Of a stretch of 64,000 bases of DNA, positions 1-8,122 are shown piece after piece. Within the stretch, counting starts at the first letter, position 1; each line of letters opens with the position of its first letter. Origin of the DNA: Catellatospora methionotrophica (lineage in GTDB: Bacteria > Actinomycetota > Actinomycetes > Mycobacteriales > Micromonosporaceae); the NCBI RefSeq assembly GCF_011297335.1, contig NZ_JAAOTJ010000001.1, forward strand, positions 1,178,001 through 1,242,000, read 5' to 3'. Position numbers and translations under genes: made by a program. The notes under the pieces are model-generated. The model was not told where the DNA came from. It saw only the letters and a program-made list of their open reading frames with translations, and searched no databases.

Positions 1-2
1 AG

Positions 3-788
3 GTGCTCGACGTCGCGCTGCCGCTGTCGGGAAAGGCGTCCGAGAGCGGGTTCGCGGTGCTGCCGCGCGGCTCGCGGGCATCGGTGTCCGGCGAGCTGCT
101 GCGCTTCTTCGCGTACTGGCGTCAGGCCCGCGTCCGCACCGACTACGACCTGTCGATGCTGCTGCTCGACGAGCAGTTCCACACCGCGGGCCAGGTGTCC
201 TGGACGAACTACCACCACGACGGCGTCGTGCACTCCGGCGACGTCACCGAGGCCGCCGACGGCGCGACCGAGTTCATCGACGTGCCCCTGACGGTCGGCG
301 GCCACTACGTGGTTCCGCAGGTCTACGTCTACGCGGGCGAGTCGTTCGACGAGGTGGCCGAGTCGATGTTCGGGTACCAGACCCGGGCGCTGGACCAGCG
401 GGGCGCGCCCTTCGACGCGCGGACCGTACGGGCGCGTTCGGTGCTGCGCGGCCGGGGCCGGATCGCGCTGCCGATGGTGTTCAGCAGGAACGAGCACGGC
501 TGGCAGGCGCTGTGGCTGCACCTGTACCTGCCGGGCACGCCGTCGTTCAACCGGGTGGAGGGCAACGCGTTCAGCACCGCCGAGCAGGTCCGGGCGCTGG
601 TCGAGCGCCGCTACCTCACCGTGTCGTACCTGGTGGACCGGTGGCGGGAGCGGGCCGAGGTGACGATGTGGGACGGCCGGCTGCCCGACGGGCCCGTGAC
701 GTACCTCGGCATCACGGCGCCCGACGGGCTGCCGGACGGATCCCAGGTGTATACACTGGACCGGCTCGGTGAGCTGATCCCCGAGTAA
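3..788 (+). CDS. TerD-like domain protein, C-terminal part (5' truncated)
   Basis: The reading frame is open from the window edge, so the true start lies upstream; the GTG at position 3 is just the first possible codon. The visible 261 residues contain a stretch resembling the TerD/stress-protein beta-sandwich: a DYDLSMLLLDE core near residues 46-56, followed by HSGDVTEAADGATEFIDVPL, which matches the family pattern of D-x-D-h-S followed by a GD/TG...E.I.V segment. TerD-type proteins bind calcium and are linked to tellurite, phage and chemical stress in the cytoplasm. The C-terminal 80 residues have no recognisable motif. It is convergent with the phosphoesterase gene downstream. The assignment rests on the motif only; the rest of the protein could place it in a larger multidomain family. 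Confidence 0.65.
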   Translation: MLDVALPLSGKASESGFAVLPRGSRASVSGELLRFFAYWRQARVRTDYDLSMLLLDEQFHTAGQVSWTNYHHDGVVHSGDVTEAADGATEFIDVPLTVGGHYVVPQVYVYAGESFDEVAESMFGYQTRALDQRGAPFDARTVRARSVLRGRGRIALPMVFSRNEHGWQALWLHLYLPGTPSFNRVEGNAFSTAEQVRALVERRYLTVSYLVDRWRERAEVTMWDGRLPDGPVTYLGITAPDGLPDGSQVYTLDRLGELIPE

Positions 789-843
789 GCGGCGACAGCC
801 GAGGCTATGCAGGCGCTTCCTTCTTTTCCGTTCAAATCGGGAA

Positions 844-859
844 CTCCGCGCGAGCGGAG
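844..859. terminator. Short hairpin between convergent genes
   Basis: CTCCGC and GCGGAG flank a GCGA tetraloop in the gap between the convergent TerD-like and phosphoesterase genes. A wider pair, AGCCGAGG at 797-804 and CCTCGGCT at 885-892, encloses it. No U-run follows. The terminator role is inferred from position. Confidence 0.3.
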
Positions 860-918
860 ATCTGGCATCCAGCGCCCGCGCTCTCCTCGGCTTCGCCCGC
901 TCCGTCCCCGGCTGCCCG

Positions 919-2445
919 TCACCCGCAGTTGGGGAAGCGCGCGCCGACGAGGTTGCAGTTCGTGCCCGGCACCCGCGTGCCGAACTGGTTGAAGAACCGC
1001 AGGTTCCAGGTCGTGCCGGTGTCGCGCAGCACGCCGTAGCCGAACTCGCTCCTCGTGACGAGGTCGCCGATCGCGACGCCGTCGACCGGCTTGCCGACCA
1101 GGTCGCTGTCCTGCCACGTCTTCGGGTCCAGCTCGGTGCCCGACGCGCCCACCGTCACCACGGGCGGGCGGTGGAACTGGGTGCTCGTGTCGAAGGTGAG
1201 CATCTGGTACAGGTGGATGTGCCCGGCCAGCACCAGGTCGATCCGCCGGTCGAGGATGCCCAGGCTCGTCGCCGCCACGGCACTGGACAGGATCTCGTCG
1301 ATCCACACCGGATTGCCGGCCGGGGTCTGCCCGCGTACGGCCCAGATGGGCGTGTGGCTGAGCAGGAAGTTCTCCCCCGCCTGCACGAGGCTGCTGTTCA
1401 CCTCGTTGAACTGTGCCGTGTACCGCGCGGGACGCTGCGCCTGGGCACACGACGGCGGCACCGACTCGTCGGAGGCGCAGGAGGTGTCCATGAGCAGCAG
1501 GTCCAGGGTGCCCGCCGCGACGCGTACCGGCGGGCTGAAGTCCTGCGGGTTCGGCCCGCCGCACGCGGTGGTGCTCGGCGTGGTCGCCAGGTAGCGGAAC
1601 CACACCTCGCCGGAACGGCCGCAGGTCTCGTGGTTGCCGCGGACGAACACGAACGGCGCCTGCGCCAGCAGGCGTGCCGCGGGCTGGAAGAAGTCGGCGA
1701 CCAGGCAGCCCCACGTGTGCATGCTCGGGCTCGTGCCCGGTCCGCCGCACAGCGGCGACGGCGTCGGGCCGGGGCGGGACCGGTAGATGTAGTCGCCCAG
1801 GTGCACGACGAGGTTCGGCGGCACGGGGTTGGCCGCGGCGCTGTTCGCGACGCGCCGGAACGGCCAGTCCTGCGGCTGCGGGGTGCACGCCTGCGGGGTG
1901 CCCGCCGCCGGGATCCGGCAGCCGGTGTCGCCGATCAGCGCGATGTTCGCGGGCCGCCGCGTGGCCGAGCCGGGCTGGGTCCAGTTCGGCAGCGGCACCG
2001 CGCCACCCGCGTCGGGGCGCACCGGGACCGGGCTGGTCGCCACGTCGATGCGGGCCGCGGTGGCGGTGCCGGCGACCCGCCGGGTGCAGACCGTGGCGGT
2101 GGTCGGGTAGAGCGCCACCGTGCTCTCGAGGACCATCTGGTGGCGTACCACCTGGGTGCCGGTGGTGACCACCAGGATCGGGCAGGTGGCCGCGGGCGTG
2201 GCGACCCTGACCTGGGTGCCGCCCGGGATCAGCTGGGTCCAGGCCCAGGCCTCCTGCGGCGGCGCGGACGGCGGCGGAGACGTCGGCGGCGGAGTCGGGC
2301 CGTAGCCGCCGCCGTCACCGCGGCCGCCGGACCGGCCCTCGGGTTCGGCGGCCGGGTCCGGCGCGAACGTCGCGGAGGTGAGCACCGCCGCGAGCAGCAG
2401 TCCTGCTACGAACCCCGCCCGCGCGACATACCGACGTTCCACCAT
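919..2445 (-). CDS. Secreted metallophosphoesterase (calcineurin-like)
   Basis: This 508-residue protein begins with a short basic segment and a hydrophobic stretch (residues 11-27), followed by a Gly/Pro-rich linker (35-65), so it is probably exported and possibly membrane-anchored. The calcineurin-like metallophosphoesterase motifs are all present in order: GDTG with D173, GDYIY with D218, GNHE with N271/H272, SHTP with H364 and GHIH with H409/H411. These residues bind the dimetal centre that hydrolyses phosphomonoesters or phosphodiesters. The substrate cannot be read from the sequence. Many Cys residues (for example C176, C187, C233, C247, C275) fit an extracellular disulfide-bonded enzyme. 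The ATG start has an AAGGGGG ribosome site 3 bases upstream. It is a single gene, convergent with its left neighbour. Confidence 0.9.
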   Translation of the reverse strand: MVERRYVARAGFVAGLLLAAVLTSATFAPDPAAEPEGRSGGRGDGGGYGPTPPPTSPPPSAPPQEAWAWTQLIPGGTQVRVATPAATCPILVVTTGTQVVRHQMVLESTVALYPTTATVCTRRVAGTATAARIDVATSPVPVRPDAGGAVPLPNWTQPGSATRRPANIALIGDTGCRIPAAGTPQACTPQPQDWPFRRVANSAAANPVPPNLVVHLGDYIYRSRPGPTPSPLCGGPGTSPSMHTWGCLVADFFQPAARLLAQAPFVFVRGNHETCGRSGEVWFRYLATTPSTTACGGPNPQDFSPPVRVAAGTLDLLLMDTSCASDESVPPSCAQAQRPARYTAQFNEVNSSLVQAGENFLLSHTPIWAVRGQTPAGNPVWIDEILSSAVAATSLGILDRRIDLVLAGHIHLYQMLTFDTSTQFHRPPVVTVGASGTELDPKTWQDSDLVGKPVDGVAIGDLVTRSEFGYGVLRDTGTTWNLRFFNQFGTRVPGTNCNLVGARFPNCG

Positions 2446-2569
2446 GGCCCCCTTGCGGTCCGGCTACCGCTTGACGTGCTGCGATGTTGGAGCCTCAAGG
2501 TCGATTCGCCCCGTTACGACACTAGTTGACCTTTTGGGCGATTTAGCGCTTTATGGGGAAGCAACGCGG

Positions 2570-2815
2570 TCAGACCTCCTGGCCGAACAGTGCCGCGATC
2601 CGGCGCTGCCAGGCCGGCATGAACCGTGGCGGGTGCGCCGACGAGTGATCGCCGCCGTGGTTCCGCGAAGCCTGAGCCGCGATGCCACGCCGCTGGGCAC
2701 GGCCGTGATGCGCCGCTCCCTGGTGTCCGGTGGGCCGCTCGACGTGCGCGGACACCCCGGGAACGCGGTGCGTCGCCCGGTGCAGCAGGCCGCGGAGCGA
2801 ACTCTCGTACGCCAT
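2570..2815 (-). CDS. Small 81-aa protein divergent from the TetR gene
   Basis: An 81-residue basic, His-rich ORF starts at an ATG that has GGAAG 6 bases upstream. It is read away from the TetR-family gene. Most third codon positions are G or C (about 85 percent by hand count), lower than neighbouring genes but consistent with coding. It starts MAYESSLRGLLHR, has an amphipathic N-terminus, a His/Arg-rich middle and a C-terminal PAWQRRIAALFG segment, with no membrane helix or known domain. Its start lies only 13 bases from a palindromic tetO-like operator, so the adjacent regulator probably controls it. Function is unknown. It may be a small stress or regulatory peptide, or only a leader; overlap with other long frames keeps confidence moderate. 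Confidence 0.55.
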   Translation of the reverse strand: MAYESSLRGLLHRATHRVPGVSAHVERPTGHQGAAHHGRAQRRGIAAQASRNHGGDHSSAHPPRFMPAWQRRIAALFGQEV

Positions 2816-2826
2816 GTCGATCTTCC

Positions 2827-2866
2827 TCTCTATCGGCGATAGAGACGACCCTAGCACTGATAGAGT
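2827..2866. promoter_or_regulatory. Two tandem tetO-like operators
   Basis: The first site (2828-2844) is a perfect palindrome, CTCTATCG-G-CGATAGAG. The second (2851-2863) reads CTAGCACTGATAG, one base away from the Tn10 tetO core CTATCA-N-TGATAG. Centre-to-centre distance is about 21 bases, close to two helical turns. They lie between the divergent 81-aa ORF and the TetR-family gene, where they would block both promoters. Operator function is inferred from this match to known tetO sites and from the TetR-like recognition helix encoded next door. Confidence 0.8.
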
Positions 2867-2885
2867 ATCGGCGGGAGGTGCTACG

Positions 2886-3518
2886 TTGGCGCTTGATCGA
2901 CAGCGGATCGTCACCGAGGCCGTCGCCCTGCTGGACGCCGAGGGTCTCGACGGCGTGACCACCCGCAAACTCGCCGCGCGGCTCGGCGTGCAGTCGCCGA
3001 CGCTGTACTGGCACCTGCCCAACAAGGCGGCCCTGGTCACCGCGATCGCCGACGCGATCCTCGACCGCGAGTTCGGCGACATGTCACCGCCCGAGCCGGA
3101 TCAACCCTGGCAGGACTGGCTGCGTCAGCTCGCCGGACGGCTGCGCCGCGCGCTGCTCGCCCACCCCGACGGTGCCCGGGTCGTCTCCGCCTCGCAGCTG
3201 TCCGCCACCATGGCGGCGATCTCCGAACTGGCCATGAGCACCCTGGTCACGCGCGGCATCCCGCTGCGGCACGCCCGCGTGATCGTCCTGACCGTCGAGC
3301 GCTTCACCGTCGGCCACGTCCTGGAGGAGCAGGCCCCCCGCCCAAACCCGGAAGGGCTGAAAGACTTCGACATGGCCGCCTTCACGCGACGGCACCCGAC
3401 GGTGGTCGCCGCGATCACCGACTACTTCGGCCCCGGCCGGACGGTGGACGACCTGTTCCACGACTGCCTGGAGGTGGTCATCGCGGGTGCCGCAGCCAAG
3501 GCCGGAGCCACCGGCTGA
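2886..3518 (+). CDS. TetR-class transcriptional repressor
   Basis: This 210-residue regulator starts at a TTG with a strong GGGAGG site 6 bases upstream; upstream ATG/GTG codons in the same frame would run through the operators and are less likely. The N-terminal helix-turn-helix (residues 23-50) reads VTTRKLAARLGVQSPTLYWH, extremely close to the tetracycline repressor, including the Q-x-P-T-L-Y-W-H recognition helix. The rest resembles the TetR_C ligand-binding domain, with the hydrophobic TVERFTVGHVLEEQ helix near residues 137-150. It should act as a dimeric, ligand-released repressor. No tetracycline efflux or protection gene is adjacent; the only divergent candidate target is an 81-aa ORF. 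Autoregulation through the two upstream palindromes is likely. Confidence 0.93.
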   Translation: MALDRQRIVTEAVALLDAEGLDGVTTRKLAARLGVQSPTLYWHLPNKAALVTAIADAILDREFGDMSPPEPDQPWQDWLRQLAGRLRRALLAHPDGARVVSASQLSATMAAISELAMSTLVTRGIPLRHARVIVLTVERFTVGHVLEEQAPRPNPEGLKDFDMAAFTRRHPTVVAAITDYFGPGRTVDDLFHDCLEVVIAGAAAKAGATG

Positions 3519-3579
3519 CCGGTCACCCGCTGCGCTGAACGCCGGTCCGGCCACGGCGACTGCCCGGCGCGGCAGCCGG

Positions 3580-3804
3580 TCATTCGAACGGGCGCATCAG
3601 CACGAGCAGACCCACCGGCAGGCCGACCACCACGAACATCAGCGGGAACGACCATCCCGTCAGCTCCGACAGGCCGAACGCCCCGAGCACGCTCACGCCG
3701 AGGAACACCACGACGGGCAGGAGGTAGTCCAGCAGCGCGTCGGCGAAGTAGCGCAGCGCGACACCGAGACAGATGAACGCGAGCGCGACGAGAAACAGCT
3801 CCAC
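3580..3804 (-). CDS. Small integral membrane protein
   Basis: A 74-residue hydrophobic protein with two or three predicted membrane helices: an N-terminal helix (residues 1-18), a central segment DYLLPVVVFLGVSVLGAFGL and a C-terminal FPLMFVVVGLPVGLLVLM. I placed the start at a GTG preceded by GGAGG 5 bases upstream. A TTG 39 bases further upstream would add 13 residues but has no ribosome site. No domain is recognised. It is transcribed toward the TetR gene and is alone in its orientation. The 260 bases to the next divergent gene (3805-4068) hold promoter sequence but no clear motif. Confidence 0.7.
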   Translation of the reverse strand: MELFLVALAFICLGVALRYFADALLDYLLPVVVFLGVSVLGAFGLSELTGWSFPLMFVVVGLPVGLLVLMRPFE

Positions 3805-4068
3805 CGCGCCCTCCGCGCCGACAGACCAGCAGGTCGAGATCAAGATAGCGGCAGCCGCGGCGATGAGCCATGGTGTATCGCCTCACCGACACACGGCACG
3901 GCCGGGCCGCCCGGCTCCCGGTCCGGGCCGGTCAGGGAGCCCGCCACCGCTGCCGTGGACACACCCTGACCAGCGCCGATCCGGGTCCGGTGGCGACCGG
4001 GCAGCACCACTGGCACGCACGCGGCCCTACCGTCGAGTCCGGTACCCCGCCCTCGGAGAGGACTGATC

Positions 4069-4647
4069 ATGGACTCGACCGCAGATCCGGAACTCGGCGC
4101 GGCGCAGCGGCGGTTCTCCTACGACACCCGCCGCGCGGGGCTCTACCTGCTGGGCAACGTGGCAGTCCCGCTCGTCGCCCTGGGTGTGATCGCCGCCGTG
4201 CTGGCACTGCTGCAGTCCAGGCGCGACGAGCCCATCGGCGTCACGATGGGTGACGCGCTGCCGATGGGCATGTGCTTGTTCATGACCGCGTCGCTGGGAT
4301 ACTTCTTCTGGGGTGTGCGCAAACTCGGCCCGCACAGGTACGAGTTCTTCACCGTGTACGAGCGCGGACTGGTCGTGTCGCTGGACTTCGGCCTGATGTC
4401 GGGGCATCCCGGCTATCCGCGCTGGGCCGTGGTCCCGTGGGCCGACGTGCTGCGGATCGAGGAGCGGCGGCGCACCTCCCCGCTGGCCCGGTGGCTACTG
4501 CCGCCGACGCACTGCCACCGCGTCACGCTCGTGCTGCGCGACGGCGCGCGGGTGACGTTCACCGGCATCGTCACCCAGGCTGCGGAGCTGACGTCCCTCA
4601 TCCGTGCCCGCACCGGACTGGTCGCGCCGCCCACCAGTGTGAGGTAG
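4069..4647 (+). CDS. Membrane protein with PH-like C-terminal domain
   Basis: This 192-residue protein has two predicted membrane helices (about residues 25-47 and 64-82), then a soluble region in which R88-Y91-E92 and YERGLVVSL begin a likely bacterial PH-like beta barrel. The W-A-V-V-P-W-A-D-V segment followed by basic residues is typical of small actinobacterial membrane proteins whose PH-like domain follows two helices. No catalytic motif is visible. The ATG has GAGAGGA 7 bases upstream. The gene is single and ends at a perfect 16-bp hairpin shared with the convergent gene. Confidence 0.75.
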   Translation: MDSTADPELGAAQRRFSYDTRRAGLYLLGNVAVPLVALGVIAAVLALLQSRRDEPIGVTMGDALPMGMCLFMTASLGYFFWGVRKLGPHRYEFFTVYERGLVVSLDFGLMSGHPGYPRWAVVPWADVLRIEERRRTSPLARWLLPPTHCHRVTLVLRDGARVTFTGIVTQAAELTSLIRARTGLVAPPTSVR

Positions 4648-4696
4648 CACGGTCGCACCGGAACGGGCCGGTCAGGCGCATTCCGGTGCGACCGTG
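4648..4696. terminator. Bidirectional hairpin terminator, 16-bp perfect stem
   Basis: CACGGTCGCACCGGAA (4648-4663) and its exact reverse complement (4681-4696) enclose a 17-base loop. The first arm begins right after the TAG stop of the upstream gene. The convergent gene ends 15 bases beyond the second arm, so one hairpin can stop transcription from both sides. Confidence 0.8.
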
Positions 4697-4711
4697 TGGA
4701 TCGCGCCGCCC

Positions 4712-6253
4712 CTACCCCAGGTAGCAGCTGCCCAGGACGATCTGCTGGGTCACGATGCCCAGCAGGCCCAGCACCTCCACGCGCACGGCGTTCTGCACCA
4801 GGCGTCCGCCCGGTCCGGTGGTGCTCTCGTTCAGGTGGATCGTGGCGACGCCCGCGATGCCGATCGTGGCCGGTCCGGCGCTGATCGGGGTGCCGTTGAT
4901 GGTGCCGACCACCTGCGACGAGCGGGTGTTGCCGCTGCTGGAACCGGTGCAGGTGCTGGTGATGGCGCTGAGCTGCACCGCCCCGCCGAGCAGCGTCGCC
5001 CCGTCCACCGATGAGCGCGCCGTGGTGGTGCCGCCGGCCGCCGTGCAGCTGGCGTTCAGCACACCCGTCGTCACCAGCGGCAGGTTGACCGGGACCTGGG
5101 TCTTGGTCGCGCCGGGCGGGCAGACCGCCTCCGGCGTACGGGCAATCTTGACCAGGCCGGTGGCCTCCAGGGCGAACGCTCCCCCGGGCCCGTTGACCAC
5201 GACGGTGTGGCAGTCGGCGACCGAGCCCGGCCCGCCACCGTCGGCGCCGTCGGCCCGTACGCAGAGCCGGTGCGTCCCGACACCCAGCGCGGGCGTGTTG
5301 ACGCTGTAGGAGACGTTGACCGGCCCGTTCTGGGGCAGGTCCGGGGTGATGGCCGCGTTGCCGATCGGGGTGAACGAGCCGCCGTCGACCTGCAACGACA
5401 GGGTGTCGAGGCTGGACGCGATGACGCCGGGCAGGATCGCCGGCAGCGAGCCGACGTCGGTGACCTGCACGCAGTGCCCGCCCGGGACGGTCGCGGCGGT
5501 GATCTGCTCCAGGCTGCCCTCGTTGTTGGGCCCGGCGTTGGCGCAGTCCGCGCCGCTGCCGACGGCGAAGGTGTAGATGTCGATGTCGTCGGGGATGCCC
5601 GCCAGCGGCACGGTGATGCTGCCGCCGCCCACCGCGAAGCCGTCCGACATGAACACTACGATCTTGCGGGCACGGGTGGACGCCTGGGCGACCACGCGGG
5701 CCTTGGCGATCGCGTCGGCGAAGTTGGTCTGGCCACCGCCGACGTTCTTGTTGGTGAACGTGGCGACCCCGTTGATGAAGGTCGACGACACGACCTCCTC
5801 GATGTCGCGTACGCCGTTGGCGTTGCCGTCGGTCGACGGGCCGGTCAGCAACTGGTCGCCGGGGGCGGGCTGCACGTCGGCGGTGGCCGCGGTGACACCG
5901 AACGCGACCAGGCCGACGTCGCCGATGGTGCCGCTCTGCGCCTGGGCGTTGAGGGCCAGCCCGGCGGCGATCTCGCACTGCAGGATGTTGCCGCAGCTGG
6001 GCGCGCCGTTGTTGGCGGTGCTGCTGGAGGCGTCGAGCACGTAGATGAGCGACGTGTCGGCGACCGGGGCGCCGGTGCCCACCGACGCCGTGCCGGTGAC
6101 GGTGACCGGTCCGGGCGCGACGGCCGCACCGTCGGCCGGGCCGGTGATGGTCACGGCGATGCTGGTGCCGCCGGGCAGGTTGCCGTCGGTGGCGAATGCG
6201 GGTGTCGCGACCAGAGCCGAGGCCGCTACGAGTGCGGTGAGCACACGCTTCAA
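4712..6253 (-). CDS. Secreted von Willebrand factor A domain protein
   Basis: The TTG start is chosen because GGAGG lies 7 bases upstream and a typical signal peptide follows (LTALVAASALVATPAFA, cleavage near residue 21). Of 513 residues, about 30-65 form an Ig-like beta segment and about 67-250 a von Willebrand A domain. Its metal site is visible: D74-x-S76-x-S78, T176 in GGQTNF and D204 in MSDG. Such domains bind protein or surface ligands through a divalent cation. The C-terminal 250 residues look like beta-rich adhesive domains and have no enzyme motif. The protein is probably an extracellular or wall-associated adhesin; no LPXTG sorting signal or membrane anchor is seen at the C-terminus. 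It is a single gene with about 250 bases of noncoding DNA upstream. Confidence 0.85.
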   Translation of the reverse strand: MKRVLTALVAASALVATPAFATDGNLPGGTSIAVTITGPADGAAVAPGPVTVTGTASVGTGAPVADTSLIYVLDASSSTANNGAPSCGNILQCEIAAGLALNAQAQSGTIGDVGLVAFGVTAATADVQPAPGDQLLTGPSTDGNANGVRDIEEVVSSTFINGVATFTNKNVGGGQTNFADAIAKARVVAQASTRARKIVVFMSDGFAVGGGSITVPLAGIPDDIDIYTFAVGSGADCANAGPNNEGSLEQITAATVPGGHCVQVTDVGSLPAILPGVIASSLDTLSLQVDGGSFTPIGNAAITPDLPQNGPVNVSYSVNTPALGVGTHRLCVRADGADGGGPGSVADCHTVVVNGPGGAFALEATGLVKIARTPEAVCPPGATKTQVPVNLPLVTTGVLNASCTAAGGTTTARSSVDGATLLGGAVQLSAITSTCTGSSSGNTRSSQVVGTINGTPISAGPATIGIAGVATIHLNESTTGPGGRLVQNAVRVEVLGLLGIVTQQIVLGSCYLG

Positions 6254-6502
6254 GGCACACCTCCACGAATACGAATGAATGCGAACCTCGATGCTAGGTA
6301 GCCCGACTCCCCCTCGAAGTGGCACACATGAGACACCGCCAGCCATCGATGATCTGTTATGGCCCAGCGCGCGACAACAACGTCGTTCCATTCCGGACGT
6401 ACCCCGAACGAGGGAGGCCGCGTTCGCCCCAACGGGTGATCGACTCTGACGGCGGGACGGGACCGCCAGGGCAACGCGTCGGCGGCTGAGCGACCGGCGG
6501 CC

Positions 6503-7468
6503 TCAGTCGAGGTTGACGACGACCTTGCCCTTGGCGTGGCCCTCGCCGAGGTGGCGCAGCGCCTGCGGCACCTCGTCCAACCGGTACCGGCTGTCGATGA
6601 CCGTGACGATCTTGTCCTGCCGGCACAGCTCCACGATCGGAGCCAGGTGCTCGACGCCCATCCGCACCGCCAGCACCCGGACCTTCTTGCCCGTCCGGCG
6701 GCCGGTCAATGCCCCGCCCACCAGCACCCGCAGCAGCGTGCCCAGCGAACCGCCGACGCAGAAGTAGCGCCCGCCGGGCGCCAGCGCGCGGTGGTACGCG
6801 CGCACTGAGCGGTAGGCGGCGAGGTCGAGGATCAGGTCGTAGGTGCGGCCGTTGCGGGTGAAGTCCTCGCGGGTGTAGTCGATGGTGTGGTCGGCGCCCA
6901 GCGCCCGCATCGACTGCTGCTTCTCGCCGTTGTCGACGCCGGTCACCTCGGCGCCGTGCAGCTTGGCGAGCTGGATCGCGTACATGCCCGAGCCGCCGCC
7001 GGCACCGTTGATCAGCACCCGCTGCCCGGCCCGGACCTGCCCCTTCTCCACGATGCCCTGCAGGGCGATGACCCCGGCCTGGGGCAGCGCCGCGGCCTGC
7101 TCGTAGGTCATCGCTTCGGGCATGCGGGCCAGCACCTTCTCCGGCACGCAGACGTACTCGGCGAAGCCGCCGAGGTAGGTGAGGATGTCGGCGTAGACGT
7201 CGTCGCCCGGCTGGAACAGGGTCGCGCCGGGACCCGTCGCGACCACCTGACCGGCGATGTCGGACCCGAGCACGTGGCGTCGCGGCCGGCGCAGCCCGCC
7301 GAGGCGCGAGTACAGCGGACTGCCGGTCAGACCCTCCCAATCGGACAGGTTCAGCGACACCGAGCGCACCTTGACCAGCACCTCGCCACCCTGCGGCACC
7401 GGTGTCGGCACCTCGGTCAGCCGCAGCTCGTCGGGGGTTCCGTACCGGGTGTAGACGACGGCCTTCAT
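6503..7468 (-). CDS. MDR-family NAD(P)-dependent quinone oxidoreductase/alcohol dehydrogenase
   Basis: This 321-residue cytoplasmic enzyme has the medium-chain dehydrogenase layout: a GroES-like fold (residues 1-125, MKAVVYTRYGTPDELRL start) and a Rossmann domain with INGAGGGSG near residues 152-160. The usual catalytic and structural zinc Cys residues are absent, which places it with the zinc-independent quinone-oxidoreductase branch. It should catalyse NADPH-dependent reduction of a quinone or enone; the substrate is unknown. The ATG start matches the family N-terminus. The gene stands alone between the vWA gene and a small membrane protein gene. Confidence 0.88.
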   Translation of the reverse strand: MKAVVYTRYGTPDELRLTEVPTPVPQGGEVLVKVRSVSLNLSDWEGLTGSPLYSRLGGLRRPRRHVLGSDIAGQVVATGPGATLFQPGDDVYADILTYLGGFAEYVCVPEKVLARMPEAMTYEQAAALPQAGVIALQGIVEKGQVRAGQRVLINGAGGGSGMYAIQLAKLHGAEVTGVDNGEKQQSMRALGADHTIDYTREDFTRNGRTYDLILDLAAYRSVRAYHRALAPGGRYFCVGGSLGTLLRVLVGGALTGRRTGKKVRVLAVRMGVEHLAPIVELCRQDKIVTVIDSRYRLDEVPQALRHLGEGHAKGKVVVNLD

Positions 7469-7540
7469 GCACGCTCCCGCGCCGAGGGTGAATACGACGT
7501 TGCGCGGTCACAGTAGCCATCGGCGCGAAACAGACGCTCG

Positions 7541-7975
7541 TCAATAGCCTCGGTCGGTGCAGACCTTCCAGCCGGAGTCCTCCTCCACCATGGGCAGTGC
7601 GACCTGCTCCAGGTGGCTGTCCGAGTAGCGCAGTTCCACCTCGACGCTGTAGCCGACCGGGCCCTCGGACGGGCGGGACACCCGGCCCGCGATCACCCGG
7701 TATCCGGTGACGTGCGGTTCCATGTTGCGGTCGGCCCGCCACCGCTCCAGCGGCACCTGGTCGCGGCGGTGTTCGCACAGCAGCTCGTAGCCCTTGGCCC
7801 GGTCCCCGGCGATGAGCGCGTCGAGGTAGGCGGCGGCCGGTGGGGGCAACTCCTGCACGGTGCGCCGGTCGGCGATGAACGAGTAGACGAAGTAGGTGGG
7901 CGTGGCCAGACAGATGGCGAGCACCGCCACGATGGCGAACCAGGGCATCTTGCGGGGTGGCGGCTTCTCGCTCAC
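7541..7975 (-). CDS. Membrane-anchored small protein, DUF4878-like
   Basis: About 144 residues with one N-terminal transmembrane helix (residues 11-33, WFAIVAVLAICLATPTYFVY) and a soluble extracytoplasmic domain. The region PAAAYLDALIAGDRAKGYELLC resembles the start of DUF4878/NTF2-like folds that occur in actinobacterial lipoproteins and membrane proteins. The remainder is beta-rich and ends with a WKVC motif. No catalytic residues are recognised. The GTG start is chosen because the hydrophobic helix begins shortly after it; no strong ribosome site precedes it, so the start is uncertain. It is divergent from the RidA gene with a 147-base shared promoter region. Confidence 0.7.
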   Translation of the reverse strand: MSEKPPPRKMPWFAIVAVLAICLATPTYFVYSFIADRRTVQELPPPAAAYLDALIAGDRAKGYELLCEHRRDQVPLERWRADRNMEPHVTGYRVIAGRVSRPSEGPVGYSVEVELRYSDSHLEQVALPMVEEDSGWKVCTDRGY

Positions 7976-8122
7976 AGGCGGAGCGTAGAGCCGCCGGGCA
8001 AGTGTGCCACGAGCCGCCGAGGCGTCGCCGCACGTCGATCCGGTCGATCCCGACGGCCGCCCGGTAGCTTCTTCACCGGCGCTCCAGCCAAGTGACATCG
8101 CATCCCGACCCGGAGGTCGCTC

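Noticed and set aside
1171-2529. 452-aa plus-strand frame over the phosphoesterase gene
   Set aside because: Antisense shadow; phosphoesterase motifs lie on the minus strand.
3805-4068. Short frames in the gap between the small membrane protein and the PH-like protein
   Set aside because: Low-complexity, no ribosome site, and several overlap on both strands; treated as promoter space.
4413-6266. 617-aa Arg/His-rich minus-strand frame over the vWA gene
   Set aside because: Frame-shifted reading of the vWA gene; the true frame has signal peptide and metal-site motifs.
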